The position numbers were made by a program, and so were the translations under genes. 64,000 bases of DNA from an uncultured Clostridia bacterium (GTDB lineage Bacteria > Bacillota > Clostridia > UMGS1883), in assembly GCA_947626145.1 (NCBI GenBank), contig CANQRB010000001.1, forward strand, positions 248,001 through 312,000, written 5' to 3'. The notes below the pieces were generated by a model. The model worked only from the letters and a program-made list of their open reading frames with translations, searched no databases and was not told the DNA's origin. Positions 16,052 to 25,441 of this stretch are shown here, piece after piece (within the stretch, counting starts at the first letter, position 1; each line of letters begins with the position of its first letter).

Positions 16052-16735
16052 ATGCAGACAATACTTGTTGTGGACGACGACCGGGAAATAGTGGACAGCA
16101 TCTCCATCTATCTCATGGCCGAGGGTTACAATGTTTTAAAGGCCTATGACGGACTCGGAGCCCTTGACGCCGCAATTCAGCAAAACGTACACCTGATAGT
16201 GCTGGACATCATGATGCCGCATATGGACGGGATAGAAACTCTGATGAGCCTGCGGAAAACAAAAAATATCCCTGTCATTCTCCTCAGCGCCAAAAGCGAG
16301 GACGCCGACAAGATACTTGGCCTGACCGCCGGAGCCGACGACTATGTGACCAAGCCCTTCAACCCCGCCGAGCTGGTGGCAAGGGTGAAGTCACAGCTCC
16401 GCCGGTACACTCAGCTGGGCAGTGCCGTGGAGGAAAAAAACAAGATCGTCATCGACGGCCTTACAATAGACACCGAGGCCAAGAGCGTCACCGTGGACGG
16501 GGCGGAGGTTAAGCTGACGCCCATGGAGTACAAAATTCTTGAGCTTTTGTGCAGGAACCGGGGCAAGGTCTTTTCCGCCGACGAGATCTACCGCTCGGTG
16601 TGGAACGAGGAGTACGCCGTCAGCGACAACGCCATCGCCGTACACATCCGCCACATACGGGAGAAAATCGAGATAAACCCCAAAGAACCCCACTATGTCA
16701 AGGTGGTATGGGGAATAGGCTACAAGGTGAATTGA
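16052..16735 (+). CDS. OmpR-family response regulator (VanR/PhoP-like)
   Basis: Receiver and winged helix motifs. Confidence 0.9.
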   Translation: MQTILVVDDDREIVDSISIYLMAEGYNVLKAYDGLGALDAAIQQNVHLIVLDIMMPHMDGIETLMSLRKTKNIPVILLSAKSEDADKILGLTAGADDYVTKPFNPAELVARVKSQLRRYTQLGSAVEEKNKIVIDGLTIDTEAKSVTVDGAEVKLTPMEYKILELLCRNRGKVFSADEIYRSVWNEEYAVSDNAIAVHIRHIREKIEINPKEPHYVKVVWGIGYKVN

Positions 16736-16748
16736 GGAGGCACAGACA

Positions 16749-18947
16749 ATGAAAACTATCATGCGAAGCGGAATAACAAAGGCCATAGCCTTTATTCTTA
16801 TACTGGCCTGTACGGCTGTGGCAGCCGTGACGGCCTTTGATATGGCCGAACAAATGGATCGCGGTTATCAGTTCGACCCGAATTTCGAGCAAAGCTACGG
16901 CTTTTTTATGTCCAAAATGAAAATGATGGACGCCCTCACCGCCGCCACTCCCCAAGAGGCGGCGAATGAGCTGGAGGCGGGAGGCTATCTGTTCCACATC
17001 GCCTCCGCCGCAGGCGAGAGCTACGCCGACGGCATCACTCCCGAAACCGAAAGTTACCTCTCCCTGCCCTATTGGTTCAAAACAGAGAAATTATCCCCAA
17101 AGATTGCTGAGATTATTGACACCGGAAATGGAGAGACACCGGAAACTCCCGAAATTATCACGGCGCCGGCCGGGCAGGTCATTGATGTTTACCCAGCCGA
17201 CATTATCATACCCTCCGGTACTGACGAAATAACCAACACCTACGTGACGGATGGAAACACGGCGGAAAATACCGACAATGTCCCAGTTGATGAACAGAAA
17301 GACACATTCCGGACATACGTGGACGAGAACGCCATCCGGCACGTGGTTCGTGATGACGGCGAGTACACCTGGCAGTCGGGACAGGGCGAGGACGTCATTA
17401 CCGACGAATATCACGAGATATATATCAGCTGGCCTGGAGATTGGACAATTTACGCCGGCATGACTGCCCAGGCGTATGACGAGCTGTACTACGACTGGGT
17501 ACACTCGCGCGAATCCGTTATGGAACATCTGTACATCTTAATCGGCTTAGTGATTCTGGCGATTGCGCTCATCGTCTACCTGCTCTGGGTCTGCGGCCGC
17601 AGGAACGGGGACGGGGAGATCCACACTCTGCTCATCGACCGCTTCCCTGTGGAGCTGACGGCGGCCGTTGGCATAGGCGGCTCGCTTATGATGGTCTTTG
17701 TGGTCATTGAGCTGTTTATTGAGAACTGGCGCCGCATGGCCTATCTGACTTATCCCCTGTGTACCGTCGGTATGGTGGCGGCCGCGGCAATATTTGTAAC
17801 CGCACTTCAGTCCATAGTCCGCAATATGAAAAACCGCAGCTTCGTCTCCCAGCTTCTGAGTATTAAGATAGTAAAGCTGCTGTGGAAGTTTTTCGTAAAG
17901 GCGTTCAAATTCGCCGTAAAACTGCTTCGCCGCATTTTCGGCGCGATTGCGGAATTTCTGAGCTTTTTGCTGGGGCAAAGGATCAGCGTGGTTGTAATGG
18001 TTCTCTTCGCCGCATACTTCCTTTTGACGGCTCTGCTCCTGAGCATGAGGATGCTGTTTTCCTCAGTCGTTCTTTGGGGAATTGGCGAGTATGTGCTTTT
18101 CCTGTGGCTGCGTCAGGCGGACAAAATACAGGAGGGCATCCGCAAGATACGGGCGGGCGACACAGGATATAAAATCGAGGGCTGCACCTCTCCCCTGCTG
18201 TCCAAGACCGCCGACAATCTTAACTCCATCGGTGAAGCCGTGAAGGAGAGCGTGGAGCGGGAGGTCAGCGCCCAGCGCATGAAAACGGAGCTGATAACAA
18301 ATGTCTCTCATGACCTTAAGACCCCTCTCACCTCCATAATCAGTTATGCCGACCTGTTGACCGGTATGGAACTGACTCCCAAGGAGGCCAACGACTACGC
18401 AAAAATCGTAAAGCAGAAGAGTGACCGGCTGAAAAAGCTGACACAGGATCTCTTTGACATCTCCAAGGCGGAAAGCGGCAGCGATACCGTCAATACCGAG
18501 ATCCTTGATATGGCGCTGCTCCTCCGCCAGTCGCTGGCGGAGCTGAACAGCGAGATTGAAAAGAGTGGTCTTACCTTTGTGACCGACATACCGGAGGGCG
18601 AGGTCAGGGTCAGCGGCGACGGGAAAAAGCTGTCGAGAGTCTTTGAAAATCTGCTGGTCAACGCACTTAAATACTCCATGGCGGGGACCCGCGTCTATGT
18701 CAGTCTGAGCTTGGAGGACGGCAAAGCCGTCGCCGCAATAAAGAATATCAGCGCCGAGCCCATGAACTTTGATCCCGCCGAGATAACCGAGCGCTTTGTC
18801 AGGGGCGATCAGGCCCGTACCACCGAGGGCAGCGGACTCGGACTCGCCATCGCCCGCAGCTATACCGAGCTGTGCGGCGGAAAGCTGATTATTTCGGTTG
18901 ACGGCGACTTATTTAAGGCAGAAGTCAAAATGAGCGTTATAAAATAA
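16749..18947 (+). CDS. Membrane histidine kinase with large extracellular N-terminal region and several central TM segments
   Basis: HAMP-like, NVSHDLKTPLTSI H-box, GSGLGLAI G-box. Confidence 0.9.
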   Translation: MKTIMRSGITKAIAFILILACTAVAAVTAFDMAEQMDRGYQFDPNFEQSYGFFMSKMKMMDALTAATPQEAANELEAGGYLFHIASAAGESYADGITPETESYLSLPYWFKTEKLSPKIAEIIDTGNGETPETPEIITAPAGQVIDVYPADIIIPSGTDEITNTYVTDGNTAENTDNVPVDEQKDTFRTYVDENAIRHVVRDDGEYTWQSGQGEDVITDEYHEIYISWPGDWTIYAGMTAQAYDELYYDWVHSRESVMEHLYILIGLVILAIALIVYLLWVCGRRNGDGEIHTLLIDRFPVELTAAVGIGGSLMMVFVVIELFIENWRRMAYLTYPLCTVGMVAAAAIFVTALQSIVRNMKNRSFVSQLLSIKIVKLLWKFFVKAFKFAVKLLRRIFGAIAEFLSFLLGQRISVVVMVLFAAYFLLTALLLSMRMLFSSVVLWGIGEYVLFLWLRQADKIQEGIRKIRAGDTGYKIEGCTSPLLSKTADNLNSIGEAVKESVEREVSAQRMKTELITNVSHDLKTPLTSIISYADLLTGMELTPKEANDYAKIVKQKSDRLKKLTQDLFDISKAESGSDTVNTEILDMALLLRQSLAELNSEIEKSGLTFVTDIPEGEVRVSGDGKKLSRVFENLLVNALKYSMAGTRVYVSLSLEDGKAVAAIKNISAEPMNFDPAEITERFVRGDQARTTEGSGLGLAIARSYTELCGGKLIISVDGDLFKAEVKMSVIK

Positions 18948-18950
18948 AGT

Positions 18951-18987
18951 ACAGTAAATCGGAGCCCGATGGGCTCCGATTTACTGT
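18951..18987. terminator. Bidirectional terminator between convergent genes
   Basis: ACAGTAAATCGGAGCCC-gat-GGGCTCCGATTTACTGT. Confidence 0.85.
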
Positions 18988-18988
18988 T

Positions 18989-19957
18989 TTATTCAAGGTA
19001 TTTATTCTGTAAAGCAACAAGATCATTTTCAGTCAGGCCAAGACCTTTGATAAGATAATCGTGAACGGAGCCGTAATTGGCAGTTATACTGTCAATGGCG
19101 GTCTTCAAATGCTCGTCCCTGACTCCCTCGGTCTCCGCCATAAACTCCTCGGCCTCATCGTCGTTCAGTCCGTTTTCACGGGCTATCTTAAATGCCTCGG
19201 CAACGTCGTCCTTATAATAAATATTGGTCAGCATGAAATCCTTCATGACTGTGGCGTCGTCGGCGCCAAGGGCATACAGGAGCAACGCGGACGCCATACC
19301 GGTGCGGTCCTTACCCTTTGAGCAGTGCCAAATGACCGCCTCGCCGTCGTTTGTTTTCAAAAGAATATCAAAGAATTGTTTAAATCCCTGACGGGCTTTT
19401 TCGGACAGCGGCATACATTCAAATTTCTTTGTTGTTATTTTATTTTTCGCAAAGGCCAGATCAGTTTTCAGCGAGTCACCGTCCACAGTGATCTTATTAA
19501 TAAGATCCAGTGTTGCCTGATCATACATACCGCCGCCGTATATGGGCACCCAGATATTGACCGAGCCCGGTATGACTTTATCGGGACTGCTCTTTACCTC
19601 CTCTTCCGTCCGCATATCTGCAATATATTTAACGTTGTAGACCTCGGAAAGCTTTTTGATGTCTTTTTCATTAAGCCAGTCAAGCACTCCGGCGCGAAAA
19701 AGAACGTTCTCCTTGACCTTTCGGCCGTCCTTTACCGTGTAACCGCCCAATTCCCTGAGATTACTGGCAGATTTTACATCTATCGTCTGGGCGTCGTAAT
19801 CCTCCTGGCTGAGTTTTATCCCGGCCATATCGCTCTGATAGTAGGGCACCTGTGTCTCGCCGACATATGATGTCCCATCTTCTCCGCAGGCCGTGGTGAA
19901 AATCATCATGCCGGCGGTAATCGCAAATCCAACTCTTTCGAAGAAATCCTTCTTCAC
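18989..19957 (-). CDS. Lipoprotein-type tyrosine/dual-specificity phosphatase
   Basis: Lipobox-like TTACG; HCSKGKDRTG (CX5R) P-loop; ASNLRELGGYTVKDGRKVK. Confidence 0.88.
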   Translation of the reverse strand: MKKDFFERVGFAITAGMMIFTTACGEDGTSYVGETQVPYYQSDMAGIKLSQEDYDAQTIDVKSASNLRELGGYTVKDGRKVKENVLFRAGVLDWLNEKDIKKLSEVYNVKYIADMRTEEEVKSSPDKVIPGSVNIWVPIYGGGMYDQATLDLINKITVDGDSLKTDLAFAKNKITTKKFECMPLSEKARQGFKQFFDILLKTNDGEAVIWHCSKGKDRTGMASALLLYALGADDATVMKDFMLTNIYYKDDVAEAFKIARENGLNDDEAEEFMAETEGVRDEHLKTAIDSITANYGSVHDYLIKGLGLTENDLVALQNKYLE

Positions 19958-20058
19958 GGTTCAAAGCGCCTCCTCAAATAATGAGCTGACAATATAATTC
20001 TATAAAATATATAATATCATATTATGAACGTAAAGTCAAGAGTTTTCTTCTAAAAAAA

Positions 20059-20688
20059 TTACAATTCAACCTCAACATATTCCTCTCCGACGGCCACGGC
20101 CGAAGTGCGCCCGCTGCTTTCCTCCACTATCATTTTCTCAAAGGCGCCGCAGCTGTCAAGCCTTACACAGACCCGAAGCTCCACCCCGTCGGTAAAGATC
20201 GTGTCCCTGAGAATATAGTTTCCTTCAATAACGGCGTACTGAAGCCGGCCGTACATGGAATAGTCGGTCTTGACCGAATAAACTCGGCAGAGCAGCTTTT
20301 CCACCCGAACGGCGGCGTCCACTCCAAGCCGTGCGCTCTTTCCGTAGGCCCTGACAAGTCCTCCGGCTCCCAGCAGGACTCCGCCGAAATAACGGGTCAC
20401 GACCACGGCCACGTCTGTAAGGCCCTCCTTCCGAAGTACCTCAAGGGTAGGCAGACCGGCCGTGCCGCCGGGCTCCCCATCGTCGCTGTAGCGCATTATA
20501 TTGTTTTCCCGCAGAATATAGGCGTAGACATTATGGCTTGCCTCTCTGTGCCGCGCGCGGATGCTCTCAATAAAGGCAAGAGCCTCCTCTTCCGTTTTTA
20601 CCGGACGGCAATAGCCGATAAAGCGGCTCTTTTTTTCGATCATTTCGGCCGAGGCCGCCTGTTTGATGGTTTTATAGCTTTCGTCCAT
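20059..20688 (-). CDS. YigZ/IMPACT family protein
   Basis: KKSRFIGYCRPV...REASHNVYAYIL...YSDDGEPGGTAGLP...TRYFGGVLLGAGGLVRAY. Confidence 0.92.
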   Translation of the reverse strand: MDESYKTIKQAASAEMIEKKSRFIGYCRPVKTEEEALAFIESIRARHREASHNVYAYILRENNIMRYSDDGEPGGTAGLPTLEVLRKEGLTDVAVVVTRYFGGVLLGAGGLVRAYGKSARLGVDAAVRVEKLLCRVYSVKTDYSMYGRLQYAVIEGNYILRDTIFTDGVELRVCVRLDSCGAFEKMIVEESSGRTSAVAVGEEYVEVEL

Positions 20689-20704
20689 TATATCATTCCT
20701 TTGA

Positions 20705-21832
20705 TCAGTATATGGATATGCCGGGGAAATAATGCACTAAAATATCCACATAGCTGAAGCCCTGCATTGCCATACCGTAGGCTCCCCACTGGCTCATGCC
20801 CACGCCGTGGCCATAGCCCCGTCCGTCGATGGCAAAGCACAGCGTCCCCGCCTCGTCATAGTAAGGATTGACGGTGAACCACTGGCTGCTGAGACCAAGT
20901 ATGGTGCGGCAGGACTCCCGACGAACCGTATGGGAACCCTCTGTGCCGGTTATCGTCAGTGTAAGGGCCCGTCCGGCCGGTGTGACCTCGTCAACGGTAA
21001 CATTTGTTATTTCACCGATATATATACCTTTGTCCGCCAGCTTCGACTGAATTTCCCAGGAAGTGAGGACGGTGGACCAGGTGTAGCGGCTGGCCCTGTC
21101 GGCCGGCTCGTAAGGGTCGGGAACCGAAACCAGATAGGGAGATACCGAGCCCCAGACATTGGAAACATCCTCGGTGGCGCCGCCGCTGGTGGCGAAGAAA
21201 TACAGCTGTACCAAATCGCCGGCATAGTGGGCGGCCTGTCCGCTCACGGCGTCAACCGCGGCTTTTATATTGGGGCTTTCACTGTTCACCCCGCCGTACA
21301 CCTGACAGTGAGTGGTGGCACAGACATCGTATCCGCTGTGCCGGCCGTGAGCGCAAAGGGCGAAGTTTTTGGCGCAGATGGCCTGGGCCTTGAGGGCTTC
21401 AAGGGGAAAGTAATCCCCCATTTCTTCGCCAAGAACGCTGTAAAGATAGTTGTCCATATGTATAAAGTTTACCACGGTGAAGGTTCCGCCATCCCTGTCC
21501 AGCCTGAAATATCCCCGGTACGGCTCGGAATTCCACGATATGGGCGCCAGCTCAACGGATATGACGGAAAGCATACTTATCGGGGCGTCGAACTTGCCCT
21601 CGGAGGTAAAGCCGCCGTCGTAAGAATAAATGTCCACATTCTCGCCGGGAGCGGCGTGATAAAGCAGATTGCCGTATACCGCGTCATAGATGTCAAGGCC
21701 GTTCTCGCCCGAAAACCGGGCGTATGAGGCTCCGCTTTCCATTCCAACGCTCACCATAGAGCTGTCGGCGCCGGCCTCCACGGCAAACATAATGCCGAAA
21801 ACGAGACACAGCACAAAAAGTATCTTTTTCAT
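20705..21832 (-). CDS. SpoIID/LytB domain protein
   Basis: ALKAQAICAKNFAL...GYGHGVGMSQWGAYGMA; signal peptide. Confidence 0.9.
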   Translation of the reverse strand: MKKILFVLCLVFGIMFAVEAGADSSMVSVGMESGASYARFSGENGLDIYDAVYGNLLYHAAPGENVDIYSYDGGFTSEGKFDAPISMLSVISVELAPISWNSEPYRGYFRLDRDGGTFTVVNFIHMDNYLYSVLGEEMGDYFPLEALKAQAICAKNFALCAHGRHSGYDVCATTHCQVYGGVNSESPNIKAAVDAVSGQAAHYAGDLVQLYFFATSGGATEDVSNVWGSVSPYLVSVPDPYEPADRASRYTWSTVLTSWEIQSKLADKGIYIGEITNVTVDEVTPAGRALTLTITGTEGSHTVRRESCRTILGLSSQWFTVNPYYDEAGTLCFAIDGRGYGHGVGMSQWGAYGMAMQGFSYVDILVHYFPGISIY

Positions 21833-21937
21833 TGCGATTTTGCTCCTTTTACAAACAGATATAATCTTATACAAATTTATTTCGACAAAACAGACAAAAT
21901 CCCTCTAAAAATTTCTGCGATTTTATAGAAAAAAAGT

Positions 21938-21966
21938 TTGACACTGCGCACAATAAATGTTATAAT
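21938..21966 (+). promoter_or_regulatory. Consensus promoter TTGACA-17-TATAAT (dapAB)
   Basis: -35 21938-21943, -10 21961-21966. Confidence 0.88.
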
Positions 21967-22050
21967 GTATTATAGAATAACAGCGGAAACAGGCGCTGCA
22001 TATTATATCACAGGATTTCTGATAAATATGATAAAAAGGAAGGTTGTACA

Positions 22051-22944
22051 ATGTCAGCTAAAAGAACAGTTTTTACCGGTTCAGGCTGTGCCATCATCAC
22101 ACCCTTTACCAATACGGGCGTGAATTTTGAGGAGCTGGACCGCCTTGTAGATTTTCAGATCGAAAACGGGACTGACGCCATAATCGCCTGCGGCACCACC
22201 GGCGAGGCCTCGACCATGGACGATAAAGAGCATCTCAGCACCATTGAGAGAGTGGTCAAAAGGGTTGACGGCCGTATTCCCGTAATCGCGGGCACAGGCA
22301 GCAACGACAGCCGTCACGGACTTGCCCTCAGCAAATCTGCCGAGGCTTTGGGCGCCGACGCCCTGCTCCACGTGACCCCCTATTACAACAAGGCCACTCA
22401 GGACGGACTTATCCGCCATTTCACCCTCATGGCCGACAACGTTAACATTCCCATAGTGCTCTATAATGTGCCTTCCCGCACCGGATGCGCCATTGCTCCC
22501 GCCACACTGTCCAAGCTGGCGGATCACCCCAATATTGCGGCCATCAAGGAAGCCGGCGGCAATATCGCAGTTACGGCTGAAATGATAGCCCTCTGTGGCG
22601 ACAGGATTGACGTATACAGCGGCAATGACGACATGAATGTGGCTATCTGCTCCCTGGGCGGCATAGGTACGATCTCGGTGCTGGCCAATGTGGCCCCCAG
22701 ACAGAGCCATGAAATGATAGCCAAGTGCCTGGAGGGCGATTATAAGGCCGCCGCCAGGATACAGTTGGAGGCTCTGGCCCTTATCAACGCTCTGTTCTGC
22801 GAGGTCAACCCCATCCCTGTCAAGACCGCGATGCGGCTTATGGGCTACGACGCCGGTATGCTTCGGCTTCCTCTCTCGGAGATGAGCCCCGCCAACCGTG
22901 AAAGACTTGAAAAGGAAATGCGGGCTTACGGTCTGATAAAGTAA
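22051..22944 (+). CDS. dapA: 4-hydroxy-tetrahydrodipicolinate synthase
   Basis: GTTGEASTMDDKEH, YYNKATQDGL, LYNVPSRTG, IKEAGG. Confidence 0.95.
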   Translation: MSAKRTVFTGSGCAIITPFTNTGVNFEELDRLVDFQIENGTDAIIACGTTGEASTMDDKEHLSTIERVVKRVDGRIPVIAGTGSNDSRHGLALSKSAEALGADALLHVTPYYNKATQDGLIRHFTLMADNVNIPIVLYNVPSRTGCAIAPATLSKLADHPNIAAIKEAGGNIAVTAEMIALCGDRIDVYSGNDDMNVAICSLGGIGTISVLANVAPRQSHEMIAKCLEGDYKAAARIQLEALALINALFCEVNPIPVKTAMRLMGYDAGMLRLPLSEMSPANRERLEKEMRAYGLIK

Positions 22945-22971
22945 AAGATTTACATAACATAGGAGGACGCC

Positions 22972-23727
22972 ATGACTAATATAATTCTTGTGGGCTGCAA
23001 CGGTAAAATGGGGCAGGTTATCTGTCGTCTGGCGGAAAACGACCCCGAAGCCCGCATAGTGTGCGGAGTGGACATAAGCGGCGAAAAAAAGAACGATTTT
23101 CCGGTTTATACCGAGTTCAACTCCGAAATAAAAGGCGACGCAATAATTGATTTTTCACATCCCTCTGCCCTTACCGGCACTCTTGAGTTTGCCAAGTCCA
23201 AGCGGATACCGGCCGTGGTGGCCACCACGGGCTTTTCGGACGCACAAAAGGCGGAGCTGGCCCAGGCCGCCAAGGAAGCGCCTGTCTTCTTTTCGGCCAA
23301 TATGAGTCTTGGCATCAACCTGCTCATACAGCTGGCCCAGCGTGCCACTCAGCTTTTGGAGGACAGCTTTGACATAGAAATAATCGAAAAGCACCACAAT
23401 CAGAAAATAGACGCTCCGAGCGGCACAGCTCTGGCTATTGCCGACGCCATAAACGAGGTAAGCAAGGCTGACAATGAATATATCTATGACCGTCACGATG
23501 TGCGCAAAAAGCGGAGCAAACGGGAAATCGGCATCCACGCCGTGAGAGGCGGCACTATCGTGGGCGAGCACAGCGTAATTTTTGCCGGTCAGGATGAAAT
23601 CGTTGAGATAACTCACCGGGCGACAAGCAAGGAAATTTTTGCCGTCGGGGCGATCAAGGCGGCAAAGTTTATGGCCGGTAAAGGCCCCGGTCTGTATAAT
23701 ATGCGCGACCTTGTGGCAGAAATGTAG
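22972..23727 (+). CDS. dapB: 4-hydroxy-tetrahydrodipicolinate reductase
   Basis: VGCNGKMGQ, IDFSHPSA, EKHHNQKIDAPSGTA. Confidence 0.95.
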   Translation: MTNIILVGCNGKMGQVICRLAENDPEARIVCGVDISGEKKNDFPVYTEFNSEIKGDAIIDFSHPSALTGTLEFAKSKRIPAVVATTGFSDAQKAELAQAAKEAPVFFSANMSLGINLLIQLAQRATQLLEDSFDIEIIEKHHNQKIDAPSGTALAIADAINEVSKADNEYIYDRHDVRKKRSKREIGIHAVRGGTIVGEHSVIFAGQDEIVEITHRATSKEIFAVGAIKAAKFMAGKGPGLYNMRDLVAEM

Positions 23728-23779
23728 CCAGCAATGACAGGGTTTGCCGCGGCATCGGTTTGCAGGAGGAGGATCACTT

Positions 23780-23953
23780 ATGGCTATGAATGAAGATGAG
23801 CGAAAAGCAATTAGCAGAAAATTGAATCATCCAAAAGAAGAAGTAAAGTGTCCGCGCTGTGGAGAGCCGCTGAGCTGTTATGAAGTTGGCAATTCTTTAG
23901 TGGTATATTGCAAAAACTGTGAAGATGTTAAAGGAACCGTCAGAGGAATATAA
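23780..23953 (+). CDS. 57-aa zinc-ribbon-like protein, copy 1
   Basis: CPRCGEPLSCYEVGNSLVVYCKNCEDVKGTVRGI; SD GGAGGA. Confidence 0.75.
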   Translation: MAMNEDERKAISRKLNHPKEEVKCPRCGEPLSCYEVGNSLVVYCKNCEDVKGTVRGI

Positions 23954-24037
23954 AACATTTCGTTCCCGTCAAAACAAAAGCCGCTTTAAGAGGTAAGCCG
24001 GAGGCTCATTGGAATAGGCAAAAAAGGAGGATTATTT

Positions 24038-24211
24038 ATGGCTATGAATGAGGCCGAGATAGAAGCAATCAACAGAAAATTGGATTATCCGAAAGAAGAA
24101 GTAAAGTGCCCGCGCTGTGGAGAGCCGTTGAGCTATTATGAGTTTGGCAATTCTTCAGCAGCGTATTGCAAAAACTGTGAAGATGTTAAAGGAACCGCCA
24201 GAGGAATATAA
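24038..24211 (+). CDS. 57-aa zinc-ribbon-like protein, copy 2 (absent from ORF track)
   Basis: MAMNEAEIEAINRKLDYPKEEVKCPRCGEPLSYYEFGNSSAAYCKNCEDVKGTARGI; SD AAGGAGG; tandem duplicate of 23780-23953. Confidence 0.75.
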   Translation: MAMNEAEIEAINRKLDYPKEEVKCPRCGEPLSYYEFGNSSAAYCKNCEDVKGTARGI

Positions 24212-24232
24212 AATTATACACAAAAACCGAAC

Positions 24233-24262
24233 AAAAAAGCACGTTTCCGGACGTGCTTTTTT
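24233..24262. terminator. Bidirectional terminator
   Basis: AAAAAAGCACGT-ttccgg-ACGTGCTTTTTT. Confidence 0.85.
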
Positions 24263-24275
24263 AATGCTTTTTCGA

Positions 24276-24974
24276 TTACCGTTCAACTGCCACGAGATAC
24301 CGAAGCACCAGCTTGTTTGACATATCCGCCGCAAGATACTTGAACTCCCCGTATTCCATGGCGGAGCCGTCGGTGAGGCTGTCGGAAATGGCCCGCACGA
24401 CCGCGAACGGCACTCCGTTAGCACAGCATACGTGGCCTATCGCTGCCCCTTCCATCTCACAGGCCATGGCGCCGAATTTTTGCGCAATGGCGGTCTTGGT
24501 TTCGGATGTTGACACAAATTGGTCTCCGGAGGCGACAGTGCCGATGAGATGCTTTATTTCACAGGCCTCGGCGGCCGCACCGAGCGTTTCCGTCAGCGCG
24601 GCGTCGGCGGGAATCCTGACTGTAGGCCGGTTGTTTATCAGCACCAGCCCGGGCTCGTCACCGATCGCGGTAGTGTCCATGTCGTGCTCGACAACGGCGT
24701 CGGAAATTACGATGTCCCCCACATTCAGCTCCGGACTCAGTGCCCCGGCCACGCCGGTATTTATTATCTTATCCGGCCCGTAAACCATTATCATCGTTTG
24801 GGCGCACATGGCGGCGTTGACCTTGCCTATGCCGCAGACGGCCGTCACGACCCGCGCGCCGCAGAGCTCTCCCTCCGTAAACTCTATTCCGCTTACGGTG
24901 CGGACTTCCGCGCCGGTCATTCTCTCGCGAAGTCCGTTTATCTCTATGTCCATGGCTCCGATTATACCTATCAC
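24276..24974 (-). CDS. mtnN: 5'-methylthioadenosine/S-adenosylhomocysteine nucleosidase
   Basis: MIGIIGAMDIEINGL, VNTGVAGAL, ACEMEGAAIGHVC, RAISDSL. Confidence 0.93.
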   Translation of the reverse strand: MIGIIGAMDIEINGLRERMTGAEVRTVSGIEFTEGELCGARVVTAVCGIGKVNAAMCAQTMIMVYGPDKIINTGVAGALSPELNVGDIVISDAVVEHDMDTTAIGDEPGLVLINNRPTVRIPADAALTETLGAAAEACEIKHLIGTVASGDQFVSTSETKTAIAQKFGAMACEMEGAAIGHVCCANGVPFAVVRAISDSLTDGSAMEYGEFKYLAADMSNKLVLRYLVAVER

Positions 24975-25441
24975 GCGTTTGTTCCTCCCTTGTAACGAAA
25001 GTCAATGGTTCCGTAATTTTTCAGTGTTTCCAAATATTTGGCACATTCGGCCTTGGCGCTTTCCAGCTGAAGCTCACGGTAGTTGCCGCATTCCTCCCGT
25101 CTGGCGCCGAAAACCTCGCCCTCGTGGCTGACGATTTTTTCGAGGACGTCAAACACGTTTTTCAGCACCGTTTCCTCAGGAACATTCCTTGTCAGCAGAT
25201 AAAAGCCTGTACGGCAGCCCATAGGCCCAAAGTAAATAACGCTGTCCCCGATTTCCGAGTTTCGGATATACGTGGCGAACAGGTGTTCTACCGTGTGCAT
25301 GGTAACGTTGTCCATATAAACGCCGCTGTTGGGCTTTCTCGTCCTCAAATCAAAGGTGGTAATATCTCCGTCCACCCGGGAAATATATATGCCCGGCTCC
25401 AACAGATCGTGGTTGACGGAGAAGCTCGCTATCCTATTCAT
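24971..25441 (-). CDS. luxS: S-ribosylhomocysteine lyase
   Basis: MHTVEHLFATYIRN, GPMGCRTGFYLL, HEGEVFGARREECGNYRE. Confidence 0.95.
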   Translation of the reverse strand: MNRIASFSVNHDLLEPGIYISRVDGDITTFDLRTRKPNSGVYMDNVTMHTVEHLFATYIRNSEIGDSVIYFGPMGCRTGFYLLTRNVPEETVLKNVFDVLEKIVSHEGEVFGARREECGNYRELQLESAKAECAKYLETLKNYGTIDFRYKGGTNA

